From: Halomonas heilongjiangensis
Lineage (GTDB): Bacteria > Pseudomonadota > Gammaproteobacteria > Pseudomonadales > Halomonadaceae
Direction of reading: 5' to 3'
Length of the DNA stretch: 64,000 bases
NCBI RefSeq assembly: GCF_002879645.1
Contig: NZ_PNRE01000075.1
Coordinates: 1-64,000 of the forward strand
How positions within the stretch are numbered: position 1 is the first letter of the stretch; the number at the start of each line of letters is the position of its first letter. The notes under the pieces are model-generated. The model searched no databases. It was not told the DNA's origin and saw only the letters and a program-made list of their open reading frames with translations. Below are positions 8,475 through 17,292 of the stretch, in pieces. Position numbers and translations under genes: made by a program.

Positions 8475-9577
8475 GCGTCTATATCACCAGCACCGGGCAC
8501 TACCTGCCGGGCGACCCCGTGGACAACGAACGGATCGAGGCGGTGCTCGGCCTGGTCAACGGCAAGCCGAGCCGCCTGAAGCGCCGGATCCTGCAGTCCA
8601 ACGGCATCCGGCAGCGCCACTACGCCATCGATGCCGACCACAACACCACCATCAGCAATAGCGAAATGGCGGCGCGGGCCGGTCAGGCGTGTCTCGACGA
8701 GGGTTACCTGGGCAAGTCGCGGCTCGGCATGCTGAGCGTGGCCACCAGCCAGGGCGACCTGGTGCTGCCCGGTTTCGGCAGCATGGTGCAGGCGGAGCTG
8801 GGCGTGTCCGGCGTGGAGCTGCACAGCAGCCACGGCATCTGCTCGAGCAGCATGATGGCGCTGAAGGCCGCCTTCACCGGCCTCAAGGCCGGGGAGCACG
8901 CCAACGCCCTGGTGGTCGCCAGCGAGCTGGCGTCGCGCCTGTTCAAGGCCAGCCGCTACGAGGCGGTGGCGGAGGAGGTCGATTTCAATGCCGAGTTCCT
9001 GCGCTGGATGCTGTCGGACGGCGCGGGTGCCCTGCTGCTGGAAAACGTCCCGCGCCAGCGCTGCTTTCGCATCGACTGGATTCGCGGGTTCTCCCACGCC
9101 GACGCCTATCCGGTGTGCATGAGCGTCGGCCAGGCGGCCGCCGCCGGCGAGGCCAGGAGCTGGCAGGACTTCCCCACCTACGCCGAGGCGGAGGCCGCCG
9201 GGGCCCTGCTGATCCGCCAGGACGTCCGCCTGCTCGACAACATCGTCAAGCTCGGCGTCGACGGGCTGCTGCGGCTGATCGACGAGGGGCGGGTCGCGGT
9301 GGACAGGGTCGATCACGTGCTCTGCCATTATTCATCGCACTATTTCCGCGGCAGGATCTTCGACATGTTGACCCAGGCCGGGGCGGCCATTCCCGAAGCG
9401 AAGTGGTACACCAACCTCTATACCCGGGGAAATACCGGCTGCGCCTCGCTGTTCATCATGCTCGACGAGTTCCGCCGCACCCAGCACTACCGGGCCGGCG
9501 ATACCCTCCTGTGCATGGTGCCGGAGAGCGGCCGGTTCAATAACGTCTACATGCAACTGACGGTCGTGGAGGAGTAG
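8471..9577 (+). CDS. Beta-ketoacyl-ACP synthase III (FabH-like)
   Basis: A 368-residue thiolase-fold enzyme starting at GTG 8471, which overlaps the previous stop by 4 bases; earlier in-frame ATG codons lie inside that gene. The catalytic triad is visible: Cys124 in GICSSSMMALKAA, His in HVLCHYSSHYF near residue 285, and Asn in RGNTGCASLF near residue 323. The N-terminus YITSTGHYLPG is typical of FabH-like condensing enzymes. It differs from housekeeping FabH in length and in lacking neighbours such as plsX/fabD, so it is probably a specialised enzyme that condenses an acyl-CoA or acyl-ACP with a malonyl unit or another nucleophile for a secondary product. The gene after it starts 2 bases downstream. 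Confidence 0.85.
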   Translation: MSVYITSTGHYLPGDPVDNERIEAVLGLVNGKPSRLKRRILQSNGIRQRHYAIDADHNTTISNSEMAARAGQACLDEGYLGKSRLGMLSVATSQGDLVLPGFGSMVQAELGVSGVELHSSHGICSSSMMALKAAFTGLKAGEHANALVVASELASRLFKASRYEAVAEEVDFNAEFLRWMLSDGAGALLLENVPRQRCFRIDWIRGFSHADAYPVCMSVGQAAAAGEARSWQDFPTYAEAEAAGALLIRQDVRLLDNIVKLGVDGLLRLIDEGRVAVDRVDHVLCHYSSHYFRGRIFDMLTQAGAAIPEAKWYTNLYTRGNTGCASLFIMLDEFRRTQHYRAGDTLLCMVPESGRFNNVYMQLTVVEE

Positions 9578-9579
9578 CC

Positions 9580-10263
9580 ATGGAAAGCAAGGTCACCACC
9601 CGGGTGGGTCAGGAGTGTCTTCAGGGCCTGATGCGCGTCTGGTTCGATTTCGAGCGCCAGCTGGGCCGGGTGCCGGTCATCCAGCGTCTGGAACGCGGCA
9701 GGTTCACCCGGGCGGACTACCGTACGCTGTTGCTGCATCTGCGCCAGCAGGTGATCGAAGGGGCACGCTGGATCACCCGCGGGGCCTCGAGTTTCGACCG
9801 CGACTTCGCCGATGTGCGCTCGATGGTCATCGGCCACGCCCGGGAGGAGCACCGCGACTACGAGATGCTGGAAGCCGACTTCGTCGCCGCGGGCGGTGAG
9901 CCGGACGAGATCCGGGAGGCGCAGCGCAATGCCGGCAGCGAGGCGTTGCACGCCTTCATGATGTACCGCGCCAGCCAGCCCAACCCCGTCGACCTGATCG
10001 GTGCCATGTGGATCATCGAGGGGCTGGGCCAGAAGATGGCCGGTGACTGGGCCCGACGGATCGACGAGGCCACCGACGGCGACGGCCGCGATACCACCTT
10101 CATGCGCTACCACGGCGAGAACGACGACGCCCACCTGGACAAGCTCTACGCGTTGATCGACCGGGTGTGCCGCACGCAGCGCGACCTGCAGTCGATCCTG
10201 CGCACCGCACGGGTGGTGGCGCGGCTCTATGCCCTGCAGCTGGAGGAGATCGACCATGGCTGA
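9580..10263 (+). CDS. Haem-oxygenase-like di-iron oxidase (TenA/PqqC fold, iron-containing redox enzyme family)
   Basis: A 227-residue all-helical protein. Candidate metal ligands: Glu60, the HAREEH segment (H86, E89/E90, H91), Glu147 in IIEGLG, and H178, D182, H185 in YHGENDDAHLDKL. The final HxxxDxxH spacing is the same as that of known haem-oxygenase-like di-iron enzymes (such as CADD), which cleave C-C bonds, oxygenate nitrogen or form alkenes from amino- or fatty-acid substrates. TenA thiaminases lack this ligand set. It sits between a ketosynthase and an unknown helical protein, and its stop overlaps the next ATG by 8 bases. A reaction on a fatty-acyl or beta-keto product of the adjacent enzyme is an inference. 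Confidence 0.78.
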   Translation: MESKVTTRVGQECLQGLMRVWFDFERQLGRVPVIQRLERGRFTRADYRTLLLHLRQQVIEGARWITRGASSFDRDFADVRSMVIGHAREEHRDYEMLEADFVAAGGEPDEIREAQRNAGSEALHAFMMYRASQPNPVDLIGAMWIIEGLGQKMAGDWARRIDEATDGDGRDTTFMRYHGENDDAHLDKLYALIDRVCRTQRDLQSILRTARVVARLYALQLEEIDHG

Positions 10264-11098
10264 TACCGGGAACAGGCCCCGCAGTCCCTTCCTGCGGGCC
10301 CTGGCAGTCGACGACTCCCTGCCCATCGAGCCCGAGGCGGTGCGGCTGTGGCTGAACGATATCGAGACCCCGACGCGCTGGTCGCTGCGCCCGCTGCTGC
10401 AGTTCCTGCTGGCGATGCTGCTGCACCTGATCTGGTTCGTGAAGCGCCTGCCGCTGCCCCAGTTCCGCGCCCATGGGCTGCTGCAGCGGCTGATCTGCGC
10501 CTTCTGCACCCACTTCGTCAGCCCGCACGCCAACCGGCTGATCCTTCGTCACTTCGCCACCGAATCCAATGTCCTCAACTTCCTCATCGACAACAGCGAG
10601 GAACTCGGGGTCGAGCCCCTGACGCTCTACCCCCGCCGTATCGACGACATGCTCGACGCCAGCTTCGTCAAGCACGACCAGGAGCTGTTCCGGGTCATCG
10701 AGGAACTGGGCCCCTGGCGGCCTCCCGCGGCGCCGCTGTCGACGCACGCCATCAGCTGGCGGCACTGGCGCCCGCTGGAGGGGGCGGTTGGCGAGGCGCC
10801 GTGCAAGCGCACCCAGGTGCTGGACTTCGAGAGCGCCCACGCGCTGTTCATGTGCCTGTTCTGCCTGCTGCTGACCCGCGAGGAGTACCGTGACGCCATC
10901 AACGGCTTCAACCTCGACCAGTCGATCGCGATCCGCATCGGCCAGTTGATCGGCGACCCGAGCCTGGCCGAGATGGCCTACAACAAGCACCCGCACTATC
11001 TGGTCGGCCCGTGGAACCTGAGCCAGCGCTTCCTGATGCACGGTTTCTTCACCGAGTACCTCTACGCGCGACTGGAGCGGTTGCGGTGTCGAGGCTAG
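10256..11098 (+). CDS. Unknown helical protein of the ketosynthase/di-iron oxidase unit
   Basis: A 280-residue protein whose ATG lies inside the end of the previous gene (8-base overlap), so translation is probably coupled. It is mostly alpha-helical with one hydrophobic stretch near residues 45-65 (LLQFLLAMLLHLIWFVKRLP). Conspicuous segments are ICAFCTHFVSPHANRLILRH, SFVKHDQELFRVIEE, FESAHALFMCLFCLLLTREE and YNKHPHYLVGPWNLSQRF, with many His, Asp and Glu residues that could bind metal. I do not recognise the family with certainty. Close association with the FabH-like and di-iron genes suggests a dedicated partner in the same pathway. Confidence 0.6.
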   Translation: MADTGNRPRSPFLRALAVDDSLPIEPEAVRLWLNDIETPTRWSLRPLLQFLLAMLLHLIWFVKRLPLPQFRAHGLLQRLICAFCTHFVSPHANRLILRHFATESNVLNFLIDNSEELGVEPLTLYPRRIDDMLDASFVKHDQELFRVIEELGPWRPPAAPLSTHAISWRHWRPLEGAVGEAPCKRTQVLDFESAHALFMCLFCLLLTREEYRDAINGFNLDQSIAIRIGQLIGDPSLAEMAYNKHPHYLVGPWNLSQRFLMHGFFTEYLYARLERLRCRG

Positions 11099-11189
11099 CC
11101 GGCCGGGGAACGGTTCCCGTGCGTCCGGTACGCTGTTAGCGTATCGGAAGCGGTTTGTTGCCCCCCTTCACGTCGAAGGAGTGACCAGG

Positions 11190-11819
11190 ATGATCACGCT
11201 GTACGGCTTTCCCTCGTCCCGCTCGCTGCGGGTGGCCTGGACCCTCGAGGAGCTGGGGCTCGAGTATGACTACCGGCATGTCGACATGCGGGCCGGCGAG
11301 GGGCGGGGCGAGGCCCACCTGGCGCGCCATCCCGACGGCAAGGTGCCGGTGCTTCGGGATGGCGAGCTGACGCTGTTCGAGTCCTCGGCGATCTGTCGCT
11401 ACCTGGCCGAACGTTATGGCGAGCCGGGCGGCTTGCTGCCGGCGTCGGTCGAGGACCGGGCCCGGGTCGATCAGTGGCTGAGCTTCGTGATCGGCGAGCT
11501 CGAACAACCGCTCTGGACCCAGGGCAAGCACACGTTCGCCCTGCCGAGCGAGCGGCGGGTGCCGGCGGTGCTGCCCTCCGCGGCCTGGGAGTTCCAGAGG
11601 GCCCTGGCGGCGCTGGAGCGGCGCTTCGACGGCGAGGGCTGGCTGGTGGGGGAGCGCTTCACCGTGGCGGACCTGCTGATGGGCCATACCCTGAGCTGGG
11701 GCGTGAAGTTCAAGCACCGCCTGCCGGAGTCACTGGAGGCCTATCGCCAGCGCTGCGTGTCGCGGCCTGCGCTGGGCAGGGCCGTCGAGCGCGAGCAGCA
11801 GGCCGCCGAGCCGACCTGA
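11190..11819 (+). CDS. Glutathione S-transferase family protein
   Basis: A 209-residue protein with the thioredoxin-like N-terminal domain (ITLYGFPSSRSLRVAWTLEE, then GKVPVLRDGELTLFESSAIC) containing the cis-Pro and the Glu-Ser pair that binds the gamma-glutamyl group. The C-terminal helical domain follows (about 85-205, with FTVADLLMGHTLSW). The ribosome site AAGGAG at 11176-11181 points to ATG 11190 rather than GTG 11181. The first helix has a Ser-Ser-Arg-Ser site, so the thiol-activating residue is probably Ser. It is encoded 91 bases after the unknown cluster and could be a separate unit. The physiological substrate is unknown. Confidence 0.88.
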   Translation: MITLYGFPSSRSLRVAWTLEELGLEYDYRHVDMRAGEGRGEAHLARHPDGKVPVLRDGELTLFESSAICRYLAERYGEPGGLLPASVEDRARVDQWLSFVIGELEQPLWTQGKHTFALPSERRVPAVLPSAAWEFQRALAALERRFDGEGWLVGERFTVADLLMGHTLSWGVKFKHRLPESLEAYRQRCVSRPALGRAVEREQQAAEPT

Positions 11820-11830
11820 GCGGTGAATCC

Positions 11831-12502
11831 TCAGGCCCCGAAGGGCAGTACGGCGGCATAGACCGCGAAGTAGTGGCAGGTGCTGCCGCCGAGGACGAAC
11901 AGGTGCCAGATGGCGTGGTTGAAGGGGATCGCCTGGATCGCATAGAAGACCACGCCGAGGGTATAGGTGATGCCGCCGGCGACCAGCAGGGCGATGCCGG
12001 TCGACGGGAGGCTCGCCGCCAGCTCGTCGCCGGCGAAGACGACCAGCCAGCCCATCACCAGATAGATCGTCACGCGCAGCACGGCGAAGCGATGGGGCCA
12101 GAGCAGCTTGCAGGCGATGCCGCCCAGCGCCAGGGACCAGACGATGGTGAACAGGGTCCAGCCGGTGGCGCCGCGCATGTTGACCAGCAGGAAGGGGGTG
12201 TAGGTGCCGGCGATCAACAGGTAGATGGCGCAGTGGTCGAGCAGCTGGAACAGGCGCTTCAGCCGAGGGTGGCGGACGCCGTGGTAGAGGGTCGAGGAGG
12301 TATAGAGCAGCACCAGGGTGGTGCCATAGAGGCTGATGCCGACGATCTTCCAGGGGTCGATCTGGGTGGCCAGGCTGGCCAGGACGATCAGCACCGTGCC
12401 CCCGGCCAGGCTGAGGACGGCGCCGATGCCGTGGCTGATGCTGTGCAGCAACTCCTCGATGACGCTGTAGTGGTGTTCGCCTTCCGGTGCCGAGTGAGTC
12501 AT
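11831..12502 (-). CDS. Hemolysin III family membrane protein (TrhA/YqfA type)
   Basis: A 223-residue protein with seven hydrophobic segments and the family hallmarks: EELLHSISHGIGAVLS near the N-terminus, SSTLYHGVRHP with LFQLLDHCAIYLLIAGTYTP in the middle, and a C-terminal FNHAIWHLFVLGGSTCHYFA. These Ser, His and Asp residues form the zinc site of the PAQR/hemolysin III superfamily. ATG 12502 is preceded by an excellent GGAGGAG site; the in-frame start at 12538 is unlikely. Members are implicated in membrane-lipid homeostasis; haemolytic activity should not be assumed. It is convergent with the GST gene (12-base gap). Confidence 0.9.
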   Translation of the reverse strand: MTHSAPEGEHHYSVIEELLHSISHGIGAVLSLAGGTVLIVLASLATQIDPWKIVGISLYGTTLVLLYTSSTLYHGVRHPRLKRLFQLLDHCAIYLLIAGTYTPFLLVNMRGATGWTLFTIVWSLALGGIACKLLWPHRFAVLRVTIYLVMGWLVVFAGDELAASLPSTGIALLVAGGITYTLGVVFYAIQAIPFNHAIWHLFVLGGSTCHYFAVYAAVLPFGA

Positions 12503-12549
12503 GGGGGACTCCTCCATGATCCGGAGTGGCCCCGACACCGGCCATCGGT

Positions 12550-13185
12550 TCAGGGCTTGCGTTCGATATCCACGTCACTGGCCTGGGTGAAGTCGCCCAG
12601 CGCCATCATGTGGCCGAGCTTGCCGGCCTTGGTGGACAGATAGTGCTCGTTATGAGGATTGAGACCCGTGGTCAGCGGCACTCGTTCCGCCACGGTGACC
12701 CCGGCCTTGGTCAGGGCATCGACCTTGCGCGGGTTGTTGGTCATCAGCCGGAGGCCGCTGACGCCCAGGTGGTCGAGCATCGGGACGCAGAGGTCGTAGC
12801 GGCGCAGGTCGGCGCCGAAGCCCAGCTGCTCGTTGGCCTCGACGGTGTCGGCACCCTGGTCCTGCAGGTGGTAGGCACGGATCTTGTTGAGCAGGCCGAT
12901 GCCGCGGCCCTCCTGGCGCAGGTAGAGCAGCACGCCGCGCCCTTCGTCGGCGATGCGCTTGAGCGCCTCCTGCAACTGGTAGCCGCAATCGCAGCGCATC
13001 GAGAACAGCGCGTCTCCCGTCAGGCACTCGGAGTGCACCCGTCCCAGTACCGGCTCGCCATCGGCCACGTCACCCAGCGTCAGGGCGATATGATCCTTGC
13101 CGGTGGCCTCGTCCTCGAAGCCATGCATGGTGAAGGTGGCCCAGGGGGTGGGCAGCCGGGAGGCGGCGATGAATCGGATCGTCAC
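12550..13185 (-). CDS. ribA: GTP cyclohydrolase II
   Basis: A 211-residue stand-alone RibA, catalysing the first committed step of riboflavin synthesis: GTP to 2,5-diamino-6-ribosylamino-pyrimidinone 5'-phosphate, formate and pyrophosphate. The zinc ligands C54, C65 and C67 lie in HSECLTG and MRCDCG, and the signature [17 protein letters not shown] contains the catalytic residues. Length is close to that of the E. coli enzyme (about 196), and no DHBP synthase domain is fused. It is divergent from hemE, with a 156-base space between them. No FMN riboswitch-like structure was recognised upstream. Confidence 0.96.
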   Translation of the reverse strand: MTIRFIAASRLPTPWATFTMHGFEDEATGKDHIALTLGDVADGEPVLGRVHSECLTGDALFSMRCDCGYQLQEALKRIADEGRGVLLYLRQEGRGIGLLNKIRAYHLQDQGADTVEANEQLGFGADLRRYDLCVPMLDHLGVSGLRLMTNNPRKVDALTKAGVTVAERVPLTTGLNPHNEHYLSTKAGKLGHMMALGDFTQASDVDIERKP

Positions 13186-13341
13186 GGGTAACCTCGGTGT
13201 CAGACCACGGCAGTGCCGGCAGGTGGAGCGCCATTCTAGCAGGAAGGCGCGACGGGCTCACGGGTGTCGCCCCGGTCGCGATGTCCGGGGGCCGATGTTC
13301 GGGTACAATGACGCCCACATTTTCCGTGGATGACCGCCCGC

Positions 13342-14418
13342 ATGGAACTCAACAACGATCGCTTTCTGCGCGCCCTGGCGCGTCAGCCGGTGGACCGCAC
13401 CCCGGTGTGGATGATGCGTCAGGCCGGCCGTTACCTGCCGGAGTATCGCGCGACCCGCGCCGCGGCCGGCGACTTCATGGACCTCTGCCGCAACCACGAG
13501 CTCGCCTGCGAGGTCACCCTGCAGCCCCTGGAGCGCTATCCGCTGGATGCGGCGATCCTGTTCTCGGACATCCTGACCATCCCCGATGCCATGGGGCTGG
13601 GGCTCTACTTCGAAACCGGCGAGGGGCCGAAATTCCGCAAGCCGGTGCGCACCACCGCGGACGTCGAGGCGCTGGCCGTTCCCGATGCCGAGCGTGACCT
13701 GGACTACGTGATGCGGGCGGTCGCCACCATCCGTCGCGAGCTGAACGGTCGCGTGCCGCTCATCGGCTTCTCCGGCAGCCCCTGGACGCTGGCCACCTAC
13801 ATGGTCGAGGGCAGCTCCAGCAAGGACTTCCGCCACGTCAAGGCGATGCTCTACGACGCCCCGGACACCATGCACCGGCTGCTCGATACGCTGGCCGCCG
13901 CGGTCACCGACTACCTGAATGCCCAGATCCGTGCCGGTGCCCAGGCGGTGCAGATCTTCGACACCTGGGGCGGCGTGCTCTCCACGCCGGCCTACCTGGA
14001 GTTCTCGCTGCGCTACATGGAGCAGATCGTCGCCGGCCTGATCCGCGAGCACGAGGGCAGGCGCGTGCCGGTGATCCTGTTCACCAAGAACGGCGGCCAG
14101 TGGCTCGAGGACATGGCCACGGCCGGTGCCGACGCCCTGGGGCTGGACTGGACCACGGAGCTCTCCGAGGCGCGGGCCCGGGTCGGGCATCGTGTCGCCC
14201 TGCAGGGCAACCTGGACCCCAACGTGCTGTTCGCCCGCCCCACGGCCATCCGTGCCGAGGTGGCGCGCACCCTCGACAGCTTCGGGACGGGGCCGGGGCA
14301 CGTCTTCAACCTGGGCCACGGCATCAGCCAGTTCACCGACCCGGACCGTGTCACGGCCTTCATGGAGGCCCTGCACGAGCTGAGCCCGGCCTACCATCGC
14401 CAGATCCAGCATGGCTGA
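13342..14418 (+). CDS. hemE: Uroporphyrinogen III decarboxylase
   Basis: A 358-residue enzyme that removes the four acetate carboxyls of uroporphyrinogen III to give coproporphyrinogen III in haem synthesis. The N-terminal signature [16 protein letters not shown] carries the substrate-binding Arg residues, [15 protein letters not shown] the catalytic-type Asp, and [16 protein letters not shown] the second signature. ATG 13342 (MELNNDRFL) matches the start of E. coli HemE best; ATG 13330 is an alternative giving four more residues. A TACAAT -10-like hexamer at 13304-13309 precedes it. The stop overlaps the following vanZ-like start by 8 bases. Confidence 0.97.
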   Translation: MELNNDRFLRALARQPVDRTPVWMMRQAGRYLPEYRATRAAAGDFMDLCRNHELACEVTLQPLERYPLDAAILFSDILTIPDAMGLGLYFETGEGPKFRKPVRTTADVEALAVPDAERDLDYVMRAVATIRRELNGRVPLIGFSGSPWTLATYMVEGSSSKDFRHVKAMLYDAPDTMHRLLDTLAAAVTDYLNAQIRAGAQAVQIFDTWGGVLSTPAYLEFSLRYMEQIVAGLIREHEGRRVPVILFTKNGGQWLEDMATAGADALGLDWTTELSEARARVGHRVALQGNLDPNVLFARPTAIRAEVARTLDSFGTGPGHVFNLGHGISQFTDPDRVTAFMEALHELSPAYHRQIQHG

Positions 14419-14800
14419 GGGGTGGCGACGGCTGGCCCGGGGTGAGGATAGAAAGTGGCGCCGCCTGTGGGCGGCGCTGGCCGTTCTGGCTGCGGTCGCC
14501 ATCGCGGTGGGCAGCCTGACGCCGGGCAGCGAGATGCCCGAGCGCCTGCCCTGGGACAAGGCCAACCACTTCGTCGGTTACGCCGGCCTGGCGGGGCTCA
14601 TGGGGCTGGCCGGGGTGCGCCTGCCGATCGCCTTCGCCGTCGCCGTGCTCTACGGCATCGTCATCGAGTACGCCCAGATCCCGGTGCCCGGGCGCAGCGG
14701 CGGCGACTGGTACGACATCCTCGCCAACGGCCTGGGCGCGGCTTCTGCCGCCCTGGTGCTGCACGCCTTGCGCCGGGCCCTGCTGCGCGGTCACCCCTAG
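14411..14800 (+). CDS. VanZ-like small membrane protein
   Basis: A 129-residue protein with about four transmembrane helices and the VanZ-like pattern [20 protein letters not shown] in the second helix region and [15 protein letters not shown] near the C-terminus (Asp, Asn and Gly conserved). The function of chromosomal VanZ-like proteins is mostly unknown. The start overlaps the end of hemE, so the two are probably co-translated; the link is likely one of genome arrangement rather than pathway. No terminator with a T-tract was seen after it. Confidence 0.8.
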   Translation: MAEGWRRLARGEDRKWRRLWAALAVLAAVAIAVGSLTPGSEMPERLPWDKANHFVGYAGLAGLMGLAGVRLPIAFAVAVLYGIVIEYAQIPVPGRSGGDWYDILANGLGAASAALVLHALRRALLRGHP

Positions 14801-14956
14801 CCGCGCCCCGGTCCCCCCCTTCTTCCTCCCGTCGTGGCCGTGACGTGGCCGAAGTCATTTTCGCGTTTGCCGATGGAATCAGCCATGCTGCACCGAGGCG
14901 GAGCGGCATGGCCGAGGACCGCTGGTCGAACGACGCGACAACAAAAGGAACACGCG

Positions 14957-15970
14957 ATGCGAAACGGGCTGTCATGGGGCGCGGGTGCCCTGGTGCTGGT
15001 GGGGCCGCTGCTGGTCCAGGCCGCGACCCTGGACGAGGTGCGCGAACGCGATCAGCTGCGCTGTGGGGTGAATGCCGCCCAGCCGGGTTTCTCGGCGCTG
15101 GACGACGAGGACACTTACCGGGGGCTGGACACCGATGTCTGCCGGGCCATCGCCGCGGCGGCGCTGGGCGATGCCGGGAAGGTGCAGTTCGTGCCGCTGG
15201 ATTCGGTGGAACGCTTCACCGCCCTGCAGTCCGGCGAGGTGGACGTGCTGTCGCGCACCACCACCTGGACCTCCAGCCGTGACACCACCCTGGGGGTCAA
15301 CTTCACCGGGGTCAGCTACTACGACGGCCAGGCCTTCATGGTGGCCAGTGACCTGGGGGTGCAGAGCGCTCTCGAGCTGGATGGGGCGGCGGTCTGTACC
15401 CAGTCGGGTACCACCAGCGAGCTCAACCTGGCCGACTACTTCCGCGTCAACGACATGGCGTACGAGCCGGTGGTGTTCGACTCGCCGGAACAGTCGATCG
15501 GCGGCTTCGAGGCGGGGCGCTGCGACGTGCTCAGCTCGGACGCCTCCCAGCTCTACGCCCAGCGTATGCAACTGGCCGACCCGGACAGCGCCGTGGTGCT
15601 GCCGGAGATCATCTCCAAGGAGCCGCTGGGCCCGGCGGTGCGCCAGGGCGACGACCAGTGGTTCAATATCGTCAAGTGGTCGCTATTCGCCATGCTCAAC
15701 GCCGAGGAGATGGGGATCACCCGGGACAACGTCGACGAGATGCTCGACGCCGAGGACCCGGATATCGCCCGCCTGCTCGGCCGGGATGGCAACTACGGCG
15801 AGGGCATGGGGCTGCCGGCCGACTGGGCCTACGAGATCATCCGCCAGGTGGGCAACTATGATGAGGTGTTCGCGCGCAATGTCGGCGAAGGCTCCGATTT
15901 CAATATTGCCCGGGGCCTCAACGCCCTGTGGACCGAGGGGGGCATCCAGTATGCACCACCGGTGCGCTGA
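14957..15970 (+). CDS. Polar amino-acid ABC transporter substrate-binding protein (first of two paralogues)
   Basis: A 337-residue periplasmic binding protein with a signal peptide (residues 1-22, cleavage after VQA). It has the AapJ/YhdW features RDQLRCGVNAAQPGFSA, VERFTALQSGEVDVLSRTT, GFEAGRCDVLSSDASQ and GDDQWFNIVKWSLFAML. AAAAGGAA precedes ATG 14957 at normal spacing. It is very similar along its length to the next gene, so one arose by tandem duplication. It binds L-amino acids in the periplasm for the permease encoded downstream. Differences lie in the N-terminal third and around residues 110-140, so the ligand preference may differ. Confidence 0.9.
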   Translation: MRNGLSWGAGALVLVGPLLVQAATLDEVRERDQLRCGVNAAQPGFSALDDEDTYRGLDTDVCRAIAAAALGDAGKVQFVPLDSVERFTALQSGEVDVLSRTTTWTSSRDTTLGVNFTGVSYYDGQAFMVASDLGVQSALELDGAAVCTQSGTTSELNLADYFRVNDMAYEPVVFDSPEQSIGGFEAGRCDVLSSDASQLYAQRMQLADPDSAVVLPEIISKEPLGPAVRQGDDQWFNIVKWSLFAMLNAEEMGITRDNVDEMLDAEDPDIARLLGRDGNYGEGMGLPADWAYEIIRQVGNYDEVFARNVGEGSDFNIARGLNALWTEGGIQYAPPVR

Positions 15971-16004
15971 TCGCTGAGCCGGGGTACTGGCGTGGTGCGC
16001 CCGA

Positions 16005-16029
16005 TCGAGCCGGATCCCCTCCGGCTCGA
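16005..16029 (+). terminator. Stem-loop between the two binding-protein genes
   Basis: A perfect 10-bp stem (TCGAGCCGGA with its complement) and a 5-base loop, 34 bases after the first gene's stop. There is no U-tract, so it may stabilise the upstream message or partially terminate it. Confidence 0.45.
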
Positions 16030-16149
16030 CCGTTGAATAAGGGTGTCGCCTGTTCTATCCCGTCGATGGAGCGAATCTTGCTAAGGTGCTGGCACATGCT
16101 CATGCATGCATCAGCGATACTCCAACTCCAACATTCGAGGGAACCCTCC

Positions 16150-17178
16150 ATGCGCAACAACAAGAACAAGTGGCTGCTGCTGACTTCCGCGGCGGCTGTG
16201 GCTCTGGGTACGGCCTCCGTGGCGTCTGCCGCCACGCTCGACGACACCAGGAACCGCGGTGCCGTGCAGTGTGGCGTGAGCGATGGCCTGCCGGGCTTCT
16301 CGGCACCGGACGACCAGGGCGAGTGGCAGGGGCTGGACGTCGACGTCTGTCGGGCCGTGGCCGCCGCGGTGTTCGGCGACGCCGAGGCGGTGCGCTACAT
16401 TTCGCTCAACGCCGTGGAGCGCTTCACCGCCCTGCAGTCCGGCGAGGTGGACGTGCTGTCGCGCAACACCACCTGGACCACCACCCGCGACACCACCCTG
16501 GGCCTGAACTTCACCGGCGTGACCTTCTACGACGGTATCGGGTTCATGATCAACCGCGAGCTGGGGGTGTCCAGCGCCAAGGAGCTGGACGGCGCGGCGA
16601 TCTGCGTGCAGTCCGGCACCACCACCGAGCTCAACGTGGCCGACTACTTCCGTACCAACGGCATGGAGTTCGACCCCATCGTCTTCGATACCTCGGAGCA
16701 GACCGTGGGTGGCTACGAGGCGGGGCGCTGCGACGTCCTGACCTCCGATACCTCGCAGCTGGCCGCCCTGCGCATCCAGCTCTCCGACCCGGAACAGTCC
16801 GTGATCCTGCCCGAGATCATCTCCAAGGAGCCGCTGGGCCCGGTGGTGCGCCAGGGTGACGACCAGTGGTTCAACATCGTCAAGTGGTCGCTGTTCGCCA
16901 TGATCAATGCCGAGGAGATGGGCATCACCCAGGACAACGTCGACGAGATGCTCGACGCCGACGACCCCGACATCGCCCGCCTGCTGGGCCGGGACGGCAA
17001 CTACGGCGAGGGCATGGGCCTCTCCGCCGACTGGGCCTACAACATCATCAAGCAGGTCGGCAACTACGGCGAGAGCTTCGAGCGTAACGTGGGCATGGGC
17101 TCGCCGCTGGAGATCGAGCGTGGCGTCAACGCCCTGTGGACCGACGGCGGCATCCAGTACGCCCCGCCGGTCCGCTGA
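16150..17178 (+). CDS. aapJ: General L-amino-acid ABC transporter substrate-binding protein
   Basis: A 342-residue periplasmic protein with a clear signal peptide (KKW-type basic start, hydrophobic core, cleavage near SVASAA). It contains RGAVQCGVSDGLPGFSAPDD, VERFTALQSGEVDVLSRNTT and GDDQWFNIVKWSLFAMINAE, diagnostic of the AapJ/BztA/YhdW branch that binds a broad range of polar amino acids. It lies directly ahead of the two permeases and the ATPase and is therefore the main binding protein; the preceding paralogue is an extra copy. The gene symbol is by analogy with Rhizobium AapJQMP; the ligand spectrum is inferred. Confidence 0.92.
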   Translation: MRNNKNKWLLLTSAAAVALGTASVASAATLDDTRNRGAVQCGVSDGLPGFSAPDDQGEWQGLDVDVCRAVAAAVFGDAEAVRYISLNAVERFTALQSGEVDVLSRNTTWTTTRDTTLGLNFTGVTFYDGIGFMINRELGVSSAKELDGAAICVQSGTTTELNVADYFRTNGMEFDPIVFDTSEQTVGGYEAGRCDVLTSDTSQLAALRIQLSDPEQSVILPEIISKEPLGPVVRQGDDQWFNIVKWSLFAMINAEEMGITQDNVDEMLDADDPDIARLLGRDGNYGEGMGLSADWAYNIIKQVGNYGESFERNVGMGSPLEIERGVNALWTDGGIQYAPPVR

Positions 17179-17187
17179 GTGCCGGCC

Positions 17188-17213
17188 CGAGGCACCGCTA
17201 GCCCGGTGCCTCG
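17188..17213 (+). terminator. Stem-loop between binding-protein and permease genes
   Basis: A 9-bp stem CGAGGCACC/GGTGCCTCG with an 8-base loop, 10 bases after the aapJ stop, with no U-tract. In ABC operons such stems commonly protect the abundant binding-protein message and reduce expression of the permease genes. Confidence 0.5.
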
Positions 17214-17292
17214 CTCCTTGCCGTGTCCCGCTCCGGCCACCCCGGGGCGGGGCCTGATACCTGCTTGACGGATCCAGGCGGAGAGTCCTTCC

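Noticed and set aside
16090..16106. Sigma-54-like TGGCACATGCTCATGCA upstream of aapJ
   Set aside because: The distance between the GG and GC elements is one base too long for a -24/-12 promoter; spacing is normally strict.
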